A stretch of DNA of 53,915 nt from Prevotella sp. (GTDB taxonomy: Bacteria; Bacteroidota; Bacteroidia; Bacteroidales; Bacteroidaceae), in contig JALEVZ010000083.1 of NCBI GenBank assembly GCA_022788105.1, positions 1 to 53,915 of the forward strand, in the 5' to 3' direction. The translations under genes were made by a program, and so were the position numbers. Positions within the stretch are counted from its first letter, which is position 1; each line of letters begins with the position of its first letter. This document shows, one piece after another, positions 1 to 8,138 of this stretch. The notes under the pieces are model-generated. The model did no database searches. It saw only the letters and a program-made list of their open reading frames with translations, and was not told the DNA's origin.

Positions 1-64
1 AGGCACGCCTGGAAAGCGTGTATACCCCTAAAGGGTATCGGGGGTTCGAATCCCCCTCTTTCCG
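1..64 (+). tRNA. tRNA-Ser (anticodon GGA), 5' end cut off by the window
   Basis: Only the 3' part is present. An anticodon stem CACGC/GCGTG encloses the loop CTGGAAA, which gives anticodon GGA (serine, UCC/UCU codons). It is followed by a long variable arm (TACCCCTAAAGGGTA), as expected for a class II tRNA such as Ser, and by a T arm GGGGG-TTCGAAT-CCCCC. The acceptor 3' strand is TCTTTCC with discriminator G; CCA does not appear to be encoded. The D arm and 5' acceptor strand lie outside the window. The next start codon (exbB) is only 56 nt downstream. Confidence 0.93.
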
Positions 65-120
65 CAAAGCTTTTGTATTTCCACTTTTTTCTTCGACAAC
101 TTTCCCAAGCCACCACTATT

Positions 121-1077
121 ATGAAAACACCGATTGCACGTTTAGCAATAGTTTCATCACTCATACTACTTTTTAGCATGTCTTTTATGGCATCGGCCTA
201 CGCTCAAAACGCAGGCAATGCCAAGCCGTCAGCGTCAGTAGCGCAGACCAAAGCACCTGTTACAAAGTCCCAAGACGCCTCCACGACACTACCGTCAACA
301 CCCGTTGCGACACAAACCGCTAACAACGCGCCTGCCACGGCCGCCGATTCTGTCGCTGACACAGCTGCCGACACCACCGCGTCAGCCCTCGACGACAGCG
401 CCATAGCGTCTGCTGCCGACGACATTGCAGCCACCGAAGCCCCTGGTTTCCACAAAACGTTAAAGACAAAGTTCATTGAAGGCGACGCCTCATTCATGTC
501 GTTGGTTGCCATAGCGCTCATCATTGGACTTGCATTCTGCATTGAGCGCATAATCTACCTCACCCTTTCAGAAATCGACACCGACAAGTTCATGGCGCAA
601 CTTGACAGCCATATAGCTCAAGGCAACATTGAAGAGGCAAAGAATCTGTGCCGCGACACCCGCGGACCCATTGCCTCCATCTGTTATCAAGGACTCGTCC
701 GCGCCGACCAACCCATCGAAGACATAGAGCGGTCGGTTGCGTCTTACGGCACCGTACAGGCCGCCAATTTGGAGAAAGGCTGCTCATGGATAACGCTGTT
801 CATAGCTATGGCACCCTCGCTCGGCTTCCTCGGCACCGTGATAGGCATGGTCATGGCGTTTGAGCAGATACAGACCGTGGGCGACATCAACCCCACCATC
901 GTTGCTGCTGGCATGAAGGTGGCGCTCATCACCACCATCTTCGGCATCATAGTAGCACTCGTCCTGCAACTGTTCTACAACTACATACTGTCAAAAATAG
1001 ACCGTCTGACCATACAGATGGAGGAGTGCGCCATCACCCTACTCGACTCTCTCGTCAAGTTGAAGGCGTCGCGCTAA
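121..1077 (+). CDS. exbB: ExbB/TolQ/MotA-family proton channel subunit
   Basis: Inner-membrane proton channel that, with ExbD and TonB, passes proton-motive force to outer-membrane receptors. I chose ATG 121 rather than the track's TTG at 73 because it opens a good signal peptide (MKTPIARLAIVSSLILLF..., cleavage near ASAYAQ). An Ala/Thr/Pro-rich periplasmic spacer follows to about residue 115, then three membrane segments of the MotA_ExbB fold: FMSLVAIALIIGLAFC, the conserved APSLGFLGTVIGMV stretch, and VALITTIFGIIVALVL. The long N-terminal spacer is common in Bacteroidetes ExbB. It is the first gene of a four-gene cluster (exbB, membrane protein, exbD, exbD) and starts just after tRNA-Ser; I see no clear promoter in the gap, so read-through from the tRNA is possible. 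TolQ is the alternative name; nearby tonB favours ExbB. Confidence 0.9.
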   Translation: MKTPIARLAIVSSLILLFSMSFMASAYAQNAGNAKPSASVAQTKAPVTKSQDASTTLPSTPVATQTANNAPATAADSVADTAADTTASALDDSAIASAADDIAATEAPGFHKTLKTKFIEGDASFMSLVAIALIIGLAFCIERIIYLTLSEIDTDKFMAQLDSHIAQGNIEEAKNLCRDTRGPIASICYQGLVRADQPIEDIERSVASYGTVQAANLEKGCSWITLFIAMAPSLGFLGTVIGMVMAFEQIQTVGDINPTIVAAGMKVALITTIFGIIVALVLQLFYNYILSKIDRLTIQMEECAITLLDSLVKLKASR

Positions 1078-1135
1078 GCGCTCTCACGCCCACATCAACA
1101 AACAAACACTACCGACAACATAAAGCAAAGAAGCA

Positions 1136-1705
1136 ATGAAAGGAAAACAATTCCGTAAAAGCGCAGCCCCACTCCGTGACATTCTGCACGGCGACATAAG
1201 CAAATGGGGCACAGCTGCCCTCTCGCAGACAGTCTTTTACGTGCTCATAGCCATCGCCACACTGCTGTTTGCACTGTTTTACGTGGTAGGATACAACCAG
1301 CCATACGACGAAAATCCAGACATCAACGCGCCGCTGTTTACTGGCGCAGTGATATGGTTTATGCTTGCGACGACAGCCATTGCCGCCGCAGTGTGCGTAG
1401 TGTCGGGAGTCAAAACCACACGCATAAACCGCCACAAGAAACAGGCGGAAAACGGTGTGCCAGCCAGACGCATAGCCACCACCGTGACATTAGCCACCAT
1501 AGCAGTCATGGCAGCGACGTTCACACTCATCCCCGCCACACCGATAACCGCCAACAGCACCGCCTACACCGATGGTTTCTGGCTGCGTGCGACCGAGATG
1601 TTTGTCGACACCTCGCTCCTGTTGCTTGTCGCCGCCGTCGCAGCAATGGGCTACAGCCGCTTCAGAAGCACGCACAACGACAGGAAAGGAGGTCGCCAAT
1701 GCTAA
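1136..1705 (+). CDS. Small membrane protein of the exb cluster, function unknown
   Basis: A 189-residue protein with about four hydrophobic segments: near residues 21-45 (TVFYVLIAIATLLFALF), 63-85, 100-125 and 150-172, with short basic loops between them. No catalytic motif is visible. It sits between exbB and exbD, and its TAA stop overlaps the start of the first exbD by 7 nt, so translation is probably coupled. Its position in the cluster suggests an accessory part of the ExbB/ExbD motor or its assembly; that is inference from context only. Confidence 0.85.
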   Translation: MKGKQFRKSAAPLRDILHGDISKWGTAALSQTVFYVLIAIATLLFALFYVVGYNQPYDENPDINAPLFTGAVIWFMLATTAIAAAVCVVSGVKTTRINRHKKQAENGVPARRIATTVTLATIAVMAATFTLIPATPITANSTAYTDGFWLRATEMFVDTSLLLLVAAVAAMGYSRFRSTHNDRKGGRQC

Positions 1706-2229
1706 TCCGCCGCAACCGCCACCGGGTCCCGTCACTCAACACCGCATCGACAGCAGACATCTCGTTCATGCTGCTCATCTTCTTCCTCGTCACCACATCG
1801 ATGGACGTGGACAAAGGCATCACGCGCCAGCTGCCACCTGTAGAGCAGACGGAAGACACCACCCCGACAGAGATAGCACGCGACAACATAATGGAGATAG
1901 CCGTCGCTAAAGACAACAAGATAAGCGTCAACGGCAAGCCAGTAGCCATAAACGGTCTGCGCCGACGCATTGAGACATTTGTCGAAAAGGCTGGTGACAA
2001 ACACCTCATAACCATACAGACCGATGCCGACGCAGCCTACGACACATATTTCGAGCTGCAAAACGAGCTTGTGGCAGCCTACGCCTCAGTGCGCGACAAG
2101 GAGTCCATGCGCCGATACGGCAGACACATGGCAGAGCTGACACCCTCGCAGCGCGCTACGGTGGCAAGCACGTGCCGCCAACACGTGGCAGAAAACTACG
2201 ACAACAACACGAAAGGAGGCGACAGATGA
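1699..2229 (+). CDS. exbD: ExbD/TolR-family biopolymer transport protein (first copy)
   Basis: The real gene begins at ATG 1699, inside the long track ORF 1204-2229; the upstream part of that ORF is out-of-frame shadow of the membrane-protein gene. The 176-residue product has the ExbD layout: short basic cytoplasmic N-terminus (MLIRRNRHRVPSLNTAS), one membrane helix beginning ADISFMLLIFFLV with the conserved proton-path Asp, and a periplasmic domain. The start is preceded by a strong Shine-Dalgarno sequence AAAGGAGG six bases upstream, unusual for this phylum. It overlaps the upstream gene by 7 nt and the second exbD by 4 nt. It would form the ExbB-ExbD stator that drives TonB. Confidence 0.92.
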   Translation: MLIRRNRHRVPSLNTASTADISFMLLIFFLVTTSMDVDKGITRQLPPVEQTEDTTPTEIARDNIMEIAVAKDNKISVNGKPVAINGLRRRIETFVEKAGDKHLITIQTDADAAYDTYFELQNELVAAYASVRDKESMRRYGRHMAELTPSQRATVASTCRQHVAENYDNNTKGGDR

Positions 2230-2735
2230 ACATCCGCCGTCCACGCTTCCGCGACGTTCCGACACTCAACACCTCGTCGCTGCCCGACCTCATATTCACC
2301 GTTCTGTTCTTCTTCATGATAGTGACGCACATGCGCAAAGCCACAGTGAAGGTAGAATACCAACTGCCGCAAGGCACCGAACTGACGCGGCTCATCAAGA
2401 AATCGGCCGTCACCTATATATATATAGGTCGCGCCGCGCAGCCGTCGACAGCCGCCAACGGAGCTAAAGCCATCGGTTCCAACGCCATAGACAACCGCTA
2501 CACCATACAGATAAACGACAAGTATGTAGACATGAGCGACGTGGCGGAATACATAGCGACAGAGAAAAAGCGCATGGCGCCCGACGATCAGGCACGCATG
2601 ACCGTCTCGGTGAAAGCCGACCGCGGCACCCACATGTCGATAATCAACGACGTAAAAAAAGCTATAAGAGCAGGCGGCGCATACAGAATAAATTATTCAG
2701 CAGACAACAAAAATATCAATCTAAAACAAAAATAG
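2226..2735 (+). CDS. exbD: ExbD/TolR-family biopolymer transport protein (second copy)
   Basis: A 169-residue ExbD paralogue starting at ATG 2226 in an ATGA overlap with the first exbD; the same AAAGGAGG Shine-Dalgarno lies six bases upstream. N-terminus MNIRRPRFRDVPTLNTSS, then the helix LPDLIFTVLFFFMIV with the conserved Asp, then a periplasmic domain ending in a lysine-rich tail. Relative to the first copy it has an extra segment near residues 64-88, starting at an 18-bp palindromic (TA)n tract (2412-2429). Paired exbD genes are common in Bacteroidetes. Last gene of the cluster; no hairpin terminator is evident before the lrp-like promoter. Confidence 0.92.
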   Translation: MNIRRPRFRDVPTLNTSSLPDLIFTVLFFFMIVTHMRKATVKVEYQLPQGTELTRLIKKSAVTYIYIGRAAQPSTAANGAKAIGSNAIDNRYTIQINDKYVDMSDVAEYIATEKKRMAPDDQARMTVSVKADRGTHMSIINDVKKAIRAGGAYRINYSADNKNINLKQK

Positions 2736-2744
2736 GTTAATTTG

Positions 2745-2776
2745 TTGCTGTTTTTCATTATTTTGCATTACCTTTG
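2745..2776 (+). promoter_or_regulatory. Bacteroidetes-type promoter of the Lrp-family gene
   Basis: TAccTTTG (2769-2776) matches the Bacteroidetes -7 consensus TAnnTTTG. A TTG at 2745-2747 lies 21 bases upstream as a possible -33 element. The Lrp-family start codon follows 24 nt downstream. Confidence 0.65.
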
Positions 2777-2800
2777 CACCTAAATAACAAAACATAAAGA

Positions 2801-3283
2801 ATGGCACATCACAATTTAGATTCATTAGACAAAAAGATTCTCCATCTCATTGCCGAAGATGCACGAATTCCATTCCTCGAAGTGGCACGTGTGTGCAATG
2901 TCAGTGGAGCAGCTATTCATCAGCGCATACAGAAGCTCACTAACCTCGGTATTCTGAAAGGCTCACAGTTTATAATTGACCCAGAGAAAGTTGGATATGA
3001 GACCTGTGCATACATAGGTCTATACTTAAAAAACCCAGAAAACTTTGACTCGGTAGTAGAAGCATTGAAGAAAATACCAGAGGTGGTGGAGTGTCACTAC
3101 ACCACTGGAGGCTTCGATATGTTCATAAAGATATATGCTGTAAACAACCACCACTTGCTTAACATCATCCACGACAAGTTGCAGCCCCTCGGACTGTCGC
3201 GCAGCGAGAGCATCATCTCGTTCAACGCTGCCATCAACCGCCAGTTGCCCATCATGGATTTGCCCAACGAAGACGAAGACTAA
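2801..3283 (+). CDS. Lrp/AsnC-family transcriptional regulator
   Basis: A 160-residue DNA-binding regulator of the feast/famine family. The N-terminal winged helix-turn-helix covers about residues 1-60 (LDSLDKKILHLIAEDARIPF...VSGAAIHQRIQKL), followed by the RAM/ligand-binding domain from about residue 70 (ETCAYIGLYLKN...TTGGFDMFIKIYA). Such proteins usually assemble as octamers and sense amino acids; the ligand here cannot be deduced. It is monocistronic: own promoter upstream, strong intrinsic terminator downstream. An acidic tail (LPNEDED) ends the protein. Confidence 0.93.
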   Translation: MAHHNLDSLDKKILHLIAEDARIPFLEVARVCNVSGAAIHQRIQKLTNLGILKGSQFIIDPEKVGYETCAYIGLYLKNPENFDSVVEALKKIPEVVECHYTTGGFDMFIKIYAVNNHHLLNIIHDKLQPLGLSRSESIISFNAAINRQLPIMDLPNEDED

Positions 3284-3343
3284 ACCGTCTGAAAGCAAGC
3301 GTTGGAGTCTGAGAAAAGACCTACACGCAAGGTTAAAAAGAAA

Positions 3344-3381
3344 ATGTCTGCCGCACACAATGTGCAGCAGACATTTTTTTT
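3344..3381 (+). terminator. Intrinsic terminator of the Lrp-family gene
   Basis: Stem ATGTCTGC-C-GCAC / GTGC-A-GCAGACAT closed by a short ACAAT-type loop, immediately followed by eight T residues (3374-3381). Confidence 0.9.
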
Positions 3382-3444
3382 GACCTTTTGCGAAGCCCCT
3401 GCCTGTGATGCCGCAACGCAACGTGTCAGCAAAAAGCGACATGC

Positions 3445-3612
3445 GGTTGACACTTTGCTACATTTCTGGCGGTTTTGCTATCGCCAATTCTTAACGTCTG
3501 TTAAAAACCACAAAACATTCCCATTAGGCCGTAGTGACGACGCCATTTGGCCCCTTTGACAACGCCAAAGGGCCGTAGTGACAAGCCCAAAAGGGCACTA
3601 TCATTTTGTCAA
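3445..3612 (-). repeat. 163-nt mosaic intergenic repeat, copy A (reverse orientation)
   Basis: Read on the minus strand it begins TTGACAAAATGATAGTGCCC, runs through 22-nt modules with GGCC cores, continues with TTTTAACAGACGTTAAGAATT, and ends near AGCAAAGTGTC. The module starts are spaced exactly 22 nt (word ends at 3536, 3558, 3580 and 3602 on the plus strand). The distance from the first conserved T to the terminal AGCAAA is 152 nt, the same as in copies B and C. It lies between the convergent Lrp-family and folA genes. Confidence 0.85.
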
Positions 3613-3626
3613 CTCGCCCCTATGCC

Positions 3627-4106
3627 CTACCCTCTCACATAGTCGGCAAAGGAGAAACGGTGGGCATGGCGCTCGTCCGGCTCATGCCACTCGCGGCTTT
3701 CGAGCTTCCATCCGTCGTAGGGCGGGAAGAAAGCATCGGCCTCGGCAGGCGTGTCGGCAATCTCGGTCAGACACAGACGGTCTGCCACAGCCATCGCCTG
3801 CTCATACACACTCGCACCACCAATGATGTAGACATCTTCGTTTTCGCCGACACTCGCTAACGCTTCGTCGAGCGAGGCGTAGGTGTCGCAGCCAGGAAAG
3901 GCTGTCGTCGTGCGACTCAACACCACGTTACGACGGTTGGGCAGCGCACCTTTCGGCAGCGACTCAAACGTGCGACGCCCCATGATGATGGTGTGGCCCG
4001 TAGTCAACGCCTTGAAGCGCTTCAGGTCGTCGGGCAGCCAATACAAGAGTTTGTTGCCATTGCCTATGGCGCGGTTGGCAGCCACGGCAGCTATTACGTT
4101 TATCAT
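3627..4106 (-). CDS. folA: Dihydrofolate reductase
   Basis: Reduces dihydrofolate to tetrahydrofolate with NADPH in the cytoplasm. The 159-residue product is a typical length and starts MINVIAAVAANRAIGNGNKL, the usual DHFR N-terminus. The substrate-site stretch LLYWLPDDLKRFK carries the catalytic acid (D26 or D27), GHTIIMGRRTFESLP is the cofactor-binding region, and VYIIGGASVYEQAM is the C-terminal NADPH motif. It starts 4 nt after the polyprenyl synthetase stop, so the two are co-transcribed. Confidence 0.97.
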   Translation of the reverse strand: MINVIAAVAANRAIGNGNKLLYWLPDDLKRFKALTTGHTIIMGRRTFESLPKGALPNRRNVVLSRTTTAFPGCDTYASLDEALASVGENEDVYIIGGASVYEQAMAVADRLCLTEIADTPAEADAFFPPYDGWKLESREWHEPDERHAHRFSFADYVRG

Positions 4107-4110
4107 GGTC

Positions 4111-5085
4111 TTAATATTTGCGTTTCATCAGTTTGTAGACATAGTCTGTCAGACACTGCTTGCGCTCCTCGTCCACACCCACAGCCTTGAGACATGCCAG
4201 TCCTTCTTCAAAATACTGGTTTATCTTCTGCTCCGCCAAGCGGTCGATGCCGATGCGGTTGTAGAGGTCGGTCACGGCAGCTATCTTCTCCTGTTCGTCA
4301 AAGTCGCGAGCCTCAACCCAGCGGGTCAGCTCCTCGCGCTGTGCCTCGTCGGCGCGCAAGAAGGCATTGATGAGCATGTAGGTCTTCTTGTTTGACACTA
4401 TGTCGCCGCCTATTGCCTTGCCAAACACCTTTGTGTCACCGTAGACATCGAGAAAGTCGTCTTGCAGCTGGAAGGCCAGACCTATCTTCTCGCCGAAGCG
4501 GTAGAGGCTGTCGGCATCGCTCTCTGATGCGCCGCCAAGCACGGCACCTATCTTCAACGCACACGCTAAGAGCACGCTGGTTTTAAGGCGAATCATCTCT
4601 ATGTACTCGTCTTCACGCACATCCATGCGCTGTTCAAAATCCATATCGTACTGCTGCCCCTCGCCAATCTCTAATGCTGTCTCCGTGAATATGTCGAGCA
4701 CCTCCTTCAATTTGTCGGCGCGGCAGTCGCTCATAAGGCGATAAGCAAACACCAGCATGCTGTCGCCAGAGAGTATGGCAGTGTTGGCGTTCCACTTTTT
4801 GTGCACGGTCTCGTGGCCGCGGCGCAGGTCTGCGTTGTCCATCAGGTCGTCGTGGAGCAGCGTGTAGTTGTGATATGTCTCCAGTCCACATGCCTGGCTG
4901 AGTATGGACTGTGGGTCGTCCTTGAACAGGTTATATGCCAACAGCATCAGCACCGGACGCATGCGCTTGCCGCCAAGCGACAACACATACTTTATAGGCT
5001 CATAGAGCGATTGCGGTTTGCGGTCGAAGGGCAGTCGGCCAATACTATCGTTTACGATGCCCAATATTTCATTTGAATTCAACAT
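4111..5085 (-). CDS. Trans-polyprenyl diphosphate synthase family protein
   Basis: Condenses isopentenyl diphosphate with allylic diphosphates to make longer prenyl chains, for example the quinone side chain. I chose the ATG at 5085 (MLNSNEILGIVNDSI) rather than the longer track ORF because the extra 43 residues are unlike the family. The 324-residue product shows GGKRMRP, the first aspartate-rich motif DDLMD, then the downstream R residues, KTSVLLACALKIGA, and the second aspartate-rich motif DDFLD followed by GKAIGGDIVSNKKTY. Chain length cannot be told securely by eye. It sits between tonB and folA on the minus strand. Confidence 0.93.
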   Translation of the reverse strand: MLNSNEILGIVNDSIGRLPFDRKPQSLYEPIKYVLSLGGKRMRPVLMLLAYNLFKDDPQSILSQACGLETYHNYTLLHDDLMDNADLRRGHETVHKKWNANTAILSGDSMLVFAYRLMSDCRADKLKEVLDIFTETALEIGEGQQYDMDFEQRMDVREDEYIEMIRLKTSVLLACALKIGAVLGGASESDADSLYRFGEKIGLAFQLQDDFLDVYGDTKVFGKAIGGDIVSNKKTYMLINAFLRADEAQREELTRWVEARDFDEQEKIAAVTDLYNRIGIDRLAEQKINQYFEEGLACLKAVGVDEERKQCLTDYVYKLMKRKY

Positions 5086-5185
5086 AATATGGATGTTGTT
5101 TGGTTTTTGATTATTCTTGTCTTTAAGCCACCATCTGTTGCAGACGGCACAGAGCCGTGGAGACGGCACGCCGGCGGCATGTGCG

Positions 5186-5914
5186 TCACAGCCTGAACTC
5201 CACTGGTATGGCAAACATGGTGCGGCAGGGTTTGCCGTTCTCTATGCCAGGCTTCCACTGTGGCATGGCTTTCACCACGCGCAGCGCCTCGTTGTCGAGC
5301 AGGGGGTGTACCGATTTCACCACCTTTATGTCGCCGATGCTGCCGTCGCGGTTTATGATGAACGTCACTTTGACCTGGCCTTCTATCTTCTGTTTCTGAG
5401 CGAGATATGGATATTTCAGGTTCTTGGTTATCCATTTCATAAGTTCCACCATGCCACCGGGAAACTCTGGCAGCTGCTCCACCACACGCAGGCGCAGCGG
5501 ATTGTCGTCGGCGTCGACAGCGACAGGGGGCTGGGCGGTGGTGGTCGGGGCATCGTCGGCAGTGGAAGAGCCGTCGGCGCCGTCGGCGTCGCCTTGTGTC
5601 GTGCGTAGGTCGGTTATGGTGTTGAGCTTCGACATCTCGTCCCTCACCTTGTCTACCACCTTCAGCTGCTTGACCGACGGCTTAGGACGCGCCGGCTCTG
5701 GAGTTGCCGCTATCATGTCGCTGCGGTCGAGAGCAGGGAGCAGGTCGAGGTCGTGCATGTCGTCGAACAGTGCGCTGTCGTCGGAACTGTCTGTCGTCGA
5801 CGCCGAAAACTCCAGCGCTACGTACAACGTAGACAGCGCCACCACCAGCCCAAGCAGAAACCACACCGGACGCTGCGGTTCAAGACTTGCCTTTGACGAT
5901 TTCTTTATTTCCAC
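5186..5914 (-). CDS. tonB: TonB energy-transducing protein
   Basis: Spans the periplasm and transmits ExbB/ExbD energy to outer-membrane receptors. I prefer the GTG at 5914 (VEIKKSSKASLEPQRP), which matches the usual N-terminus of Bacteroidetes TonB; the track start at 5986 would add 24 atypical residues and remains possible. One membrane helix (VWFLLGLVVALSTLYVALEF) is followed by an acidic/Pro-containing linker and a C-terminal TonB domain with LEFPGG-like EQLPEFPGGMVELMKWI, VKVTFIINRDGSIGDIKVV and the terminal IPVEFRL strand. It is encoded opposite to the exb cluster 2.5 kb away. The gene ends 100 nt before the polyprenyl synthetase start. Confidence 0.92.
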   Translation of the reverse strand: MEIKKSSKASLEPQRPVWFLLGLVVALSTLYVALEFSASTTDSSDDSALFDDMHDLDLLPALDRSDMIAATPEPARPKPSVKQLKVVDKVRDEMSKLNTITDLRTTQGDADGADGSSTADDAPTTTAQPPVAVDADDNPLRLRVVEQLPEFPGGMVELMKWITKNLKYPYLAQKQKIEGQVKVTFIINRDGSIGDIKVVKSVHPLLDNEALRVVKAMPQWKPGIENGKPCRTMFAIPVEFRL

Positions 5915-6084
5915 CTTTATGTACTTATTTAAAAACGGGACGAAATGCGCGGCTGATTTGCAAATGAAACAAAACACACAATCCATGTACTAAAACCACG
6001 GATTTGCCGTTATCAATCTGGCGGCGGACCATAACGCCACGGCTTTTTATCCGTGTGCCGCTGCCATTGACTGCATTTCATCTA

Positions 6085-6092
6085 CAAATTTA
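6085..6092 (-). promoter_or_regulatory. Possible -7 element for the tonB operon
   Basis: CAAATTTA on the plus strand reads TAAATTTG on the minus strand, matching TAnnTTTG. No well-spaced -33 element is visible, and it would leave a leader of about 165 nt before tonB, so this is tentative. Confidence 0.35.
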
Positions 6093-6115
6093 GCACAGAT
6101 ATTTCAAAAAAGCAG

Positions 6116-6123
6116 TAACTTTG
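6116..6123 (+). promoter_or_regulatory. -7 element of the porQ-cmk operon
   Basis: TAacTTTG matches the Bacteroidetes -7 consensus and lies 23 nt before the porQ ATG. The -33 position is only weakly matched (TTTAG near 6089). Confidence 0.6.
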
Positions 6124-6146
6124 CGAAATAAATTTCAACCGAGCAA

Positions 6147-7091
6147 ATGAAAAAGCTTATTTTCACCATTATAGCTACCGTTTGGGCACTGATGGCAGCA
6201 GCACAGGAGAGCCAGACCGAATACAACTTCCTGCGTCTGCCTGTCAGCGCACATGCCGCGGCACTGGGCGGAGACAACATCACGCTTGTCGAAGACGACG
6301 CAAGCCTCATCTTCAGCAACCCGGCGCTGCTGTCGTCAGTCAGCGACAAGACGATAGGATTTAACTACATGAACTACATGTCAGGCGTCAACACCGCCAG
6401 CGCATCGTTCAACCGCGTGGTGAAAGAGAAGGCGTCGTGGGCGGCGTCGGCACAGTTTATAAGCTATGGCACTATGCGCGAGACCGACGCCAACAACGTG
6501 CAGACAGGTGAGTTCAGCGCTAAAGACATTGCTCTGGCGGGATATTTCTCTTACATGCTGACCGAGAGACTGGTCGGCGGCATAGCGGCGAAGTTCATAA
6601 CGTCGTATATCGGCAGCTACAACTCCATCGGCATGGGCGTAGATCTCGGACTCAACTACTACGATCCCGACCGCGAACTGTCGCTCGCCGTTGTGGCAAA
6701 GAATCTCGGCGGACAGCTCAAGGCATACGACGACACGTACGAAAGCATGCCCATCGACGTGCAGGTAGGCGTCAGCAAGCATGTCACACACACGCCGTTT
6801 CGCCTGTCGGCGACGCTCGTCGACCTCAATCACTGGAACTACAACTTCATAAACCACCTCGCATTCGGTGTGGATATCACGCTGTCGCAGAACATATGGG
6901 TGGGCGGAGGATATAACTTCAGACGCGCTCACGAAATGGAGATTGCCGACGGAGAGGACAAGAGCAGTCACGGAGCGGGGCTGACGTTCGGCGGAGGTGT
7001 CAACCTCGAGCGCTTCAAACTGAACGTGGCGTATGGCAAATACCACGTGTCAAGCTCGTCAATACTGATAAACGTGGCGTACAGCATGTGA
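6147..7091 (+). CDS. porQ: PorQ, type IX secretion system outer-membrane-associated protein
   Basis: A 314-residue beta-barrel-like protein with a signal peptide (MKKLIFTIIATVWALMAAAQ). It then has the PorQ/PorV-type opening EYNFLRLPVSAHAAALGGDN...SLIFSNPALLS, and many alternating strands ending in an aromatic-containing final strand (ILINVAYSM). PorQ works at the outer membrane in type IX secretion, with the PorU/PorV/PorZ surface attachment machinery. The order porQ-cmk and nearby ispH is a known Bacteroidetes arrangement. cmk starts 69 nt downstream on the same strand. The M6 protease at 23.4 kb ends with a tail that could be a substrate signal for this system. Confidence 0.88.
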   Translation: MKKLIFTIIATVWALMAAAQESQTEYNFLRLPVSAHAAALGGDNITLVEDDASLIFSNPALLSSVSDKTIGFNYMNYMSGVNTASASFNRVVKEKASWAASAQFISYGTMRETDANNVQTGEFSAKDIALAGYFSYMLTERLVGGIAAKFITSYIGSYNSIGMGVDLGLNYYDPDRELSLAVVAKNLGGQLKAYDDTYESMPIDVQVGVSKHVTHTPFRLSATLVDLNHWNYNFINHLAFGVDITLSQNIWVGGGYNFRRAHEMEIADGEDKSSHGAGLTFGGGVNLERFKLNVAYGKYHVSSSSILINVAYSM

Positions 7092-7160
7092 CGACGCCGT
7101 GCCGAAGAATGGCACACGACAAAGAGAACCAAAACATAACACTTAAATACAGACATCAAT

Positions 7161-7853
7161 ATGAAAAAGATTGTGATAGCCATCGACGGGTTTTCGTCAT
7201 GCGGAAAAAGCACCATGGCTAAAGACTTGGCCCGCGAGATAGGCTACATATATGTGGACACAGGGGCGATGTACCGCTCTGTGACACTCTACGCCCTGCG
7301 CAACAACATGTTCGGCGACGACGGAAAGGTTGACGAGGCGCGTCTGCACGACGCCATCGACAATATAGAGATAGCGTTCAGACTCAACGACGAGACAGGA
7401 CGGCCCGACACTCTGCTCAACGGCGTGTGTGTGGAAAAGGACATCAGAGGACTGGAGGTGTCGTCGAAGGTGAGCCTCATAGCTGCCCTCCCCTTCGTGA
7501 GAGAGAAGCTGGTAAAGGAGCAACAGAAGATGGGGCTGGCGAAAGGAATAGTCATGGACGGACGCGACATAGGCACTGTGGTGTTTCCGCAAGCCGAACT
7601 CAAGATTTTCGTAACGGCAAGTGCCGAAGTGAGAGCGCAGCGTCGCTACGACGAACTCATGGCGAAGGGCATGCCTGCCGACTTTGAAGACATTCTGAAA
7701 AACGTGCAGGAGCGCGACTATATGGACTCACACCGCGCCGTGTCACCACTCCGTAAGGCTGACGACGCGATAGAACTGGACAACAGCCATATGACCATTG
7801 CGGAACAAAAGGCATGGCTCATGGAGAAGTTTAAGGCTGCTGTAGGAGAATAA
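7161..7853 (+). CDS. cmk: Cytidylate kinase
   Basis: Phosphorylates CMP and dCMP with ATP in the cytoplasm. The 230-residue product has the P-loop GFSSCGKST at about residues 10-18, [14 protein letters not shown] (CMP-binding region), [19 protein letters not shown], and the lid region with [20 protein letters not shown]. Length is normal. It follows porQ with no terminator between and is probably co-transcribed. Confidence 0.96.
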   Translation: MKKIVIAIDGFSSCGKSTMAKDLAREIGYIYVDTGAMYRSVTLYALRNNMFGDDGKVDEARLHDAIDNIEIAFRLNDETGRPDTLLNGVCVEKDIRGLEVSSKVSLIAALPFVREKLVKEQQKMGLAKGIVMDGRDIGTVVFPQAELKIFVTASAEVRAQRRYDELMAKGMPADFEDILKNVQERDYMDSHRAVSPLRKADDAIELDNSHMTIAEQKAWLMEKFKAAVGE

Positions 7854-7945
7854 CAGGATGTTGTGGCGCTAAAAGCGCTAAAATGTCATCTGTACTTTAC
7901 AAAATGCACATTAGTTGAGAAAATGAGGTCGTTGGTTGAAGAAAA

Positions 7946-7976
7946 TTGCAGAAGTCAGACCTTTGTCTTATCTTTG
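7946..7976 (+). promoter_or_regulatory. Strong-looking promoter without a protein gene downstream
   Basis: TTG (7946-7948), 20-nt spacer, then TAtcTTTG (7969-7976). This is a good Bacteroidetes -33/-7 pair. No coding region follows before the hairpin terminator at 8098, which suggests a small RNA transcript. Confidence 0.6.
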
Positions 7977-7982
7977 TAAGCA

Positions 7983-8134
7983 GGAAAAATAACTAACGAC
8001 ATTTATTTCAGATTCCATATATTTAATGTAACTACAGAAACGCAAGACAGTTAGTGAGAATTAGATTATAAATTTTGAGTTAATTACTGATTTTTAGAAA
8101 AAGGACGACCTCGTGACGAAGTTGTCCTTTTTAT
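7983..8134 (+). ncRNA. Candidate intergenic small RNA between cmk and ispH
   Basis: About 150 nt bounded by a well-spaced promoter on the left and a hairpin plus T-run on the right, with no convincing reading frame inside. The start is inferred as about 7 nt after the -7 element. Sequence is A/T-rich with a GC-richer terminator stem. No known RNA family recognised. Transcription would run toward the 3' end of the opposing ispH gene. Confidence 0.4.
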
Positions 8135-8137
8135 TTT
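8098..8137 (+). terminator. Intrinsic terminator-like hairpin
   Basis: AAAAAGGACGAC / GTTGTCCTTTTT stem (7-bp GC-containing core plus A/T pairing) with an 11-nt loop, followed by TTTTTATTTT. It ends one or two bases before the first 22-nt repeat unit. Confidence 0.65.
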
Positions 8138-8138
8138 A

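Noticed and set aside
1204-1698. Long 5' extension of the first exbD ORF
   Set aside because: Overlaps the membrane-protein gene in another frame, is His/Arg-rich shadow sequence, and ExbD starts cleanly at ATG 1699 with a Shine-Dalgarno sequence.
3302-3559. 85-residue ORF downstream of the Lrp-family gene
   Set aside because: It spans the intrinsic terminator and the mosaic repeat and has no protein-like features.
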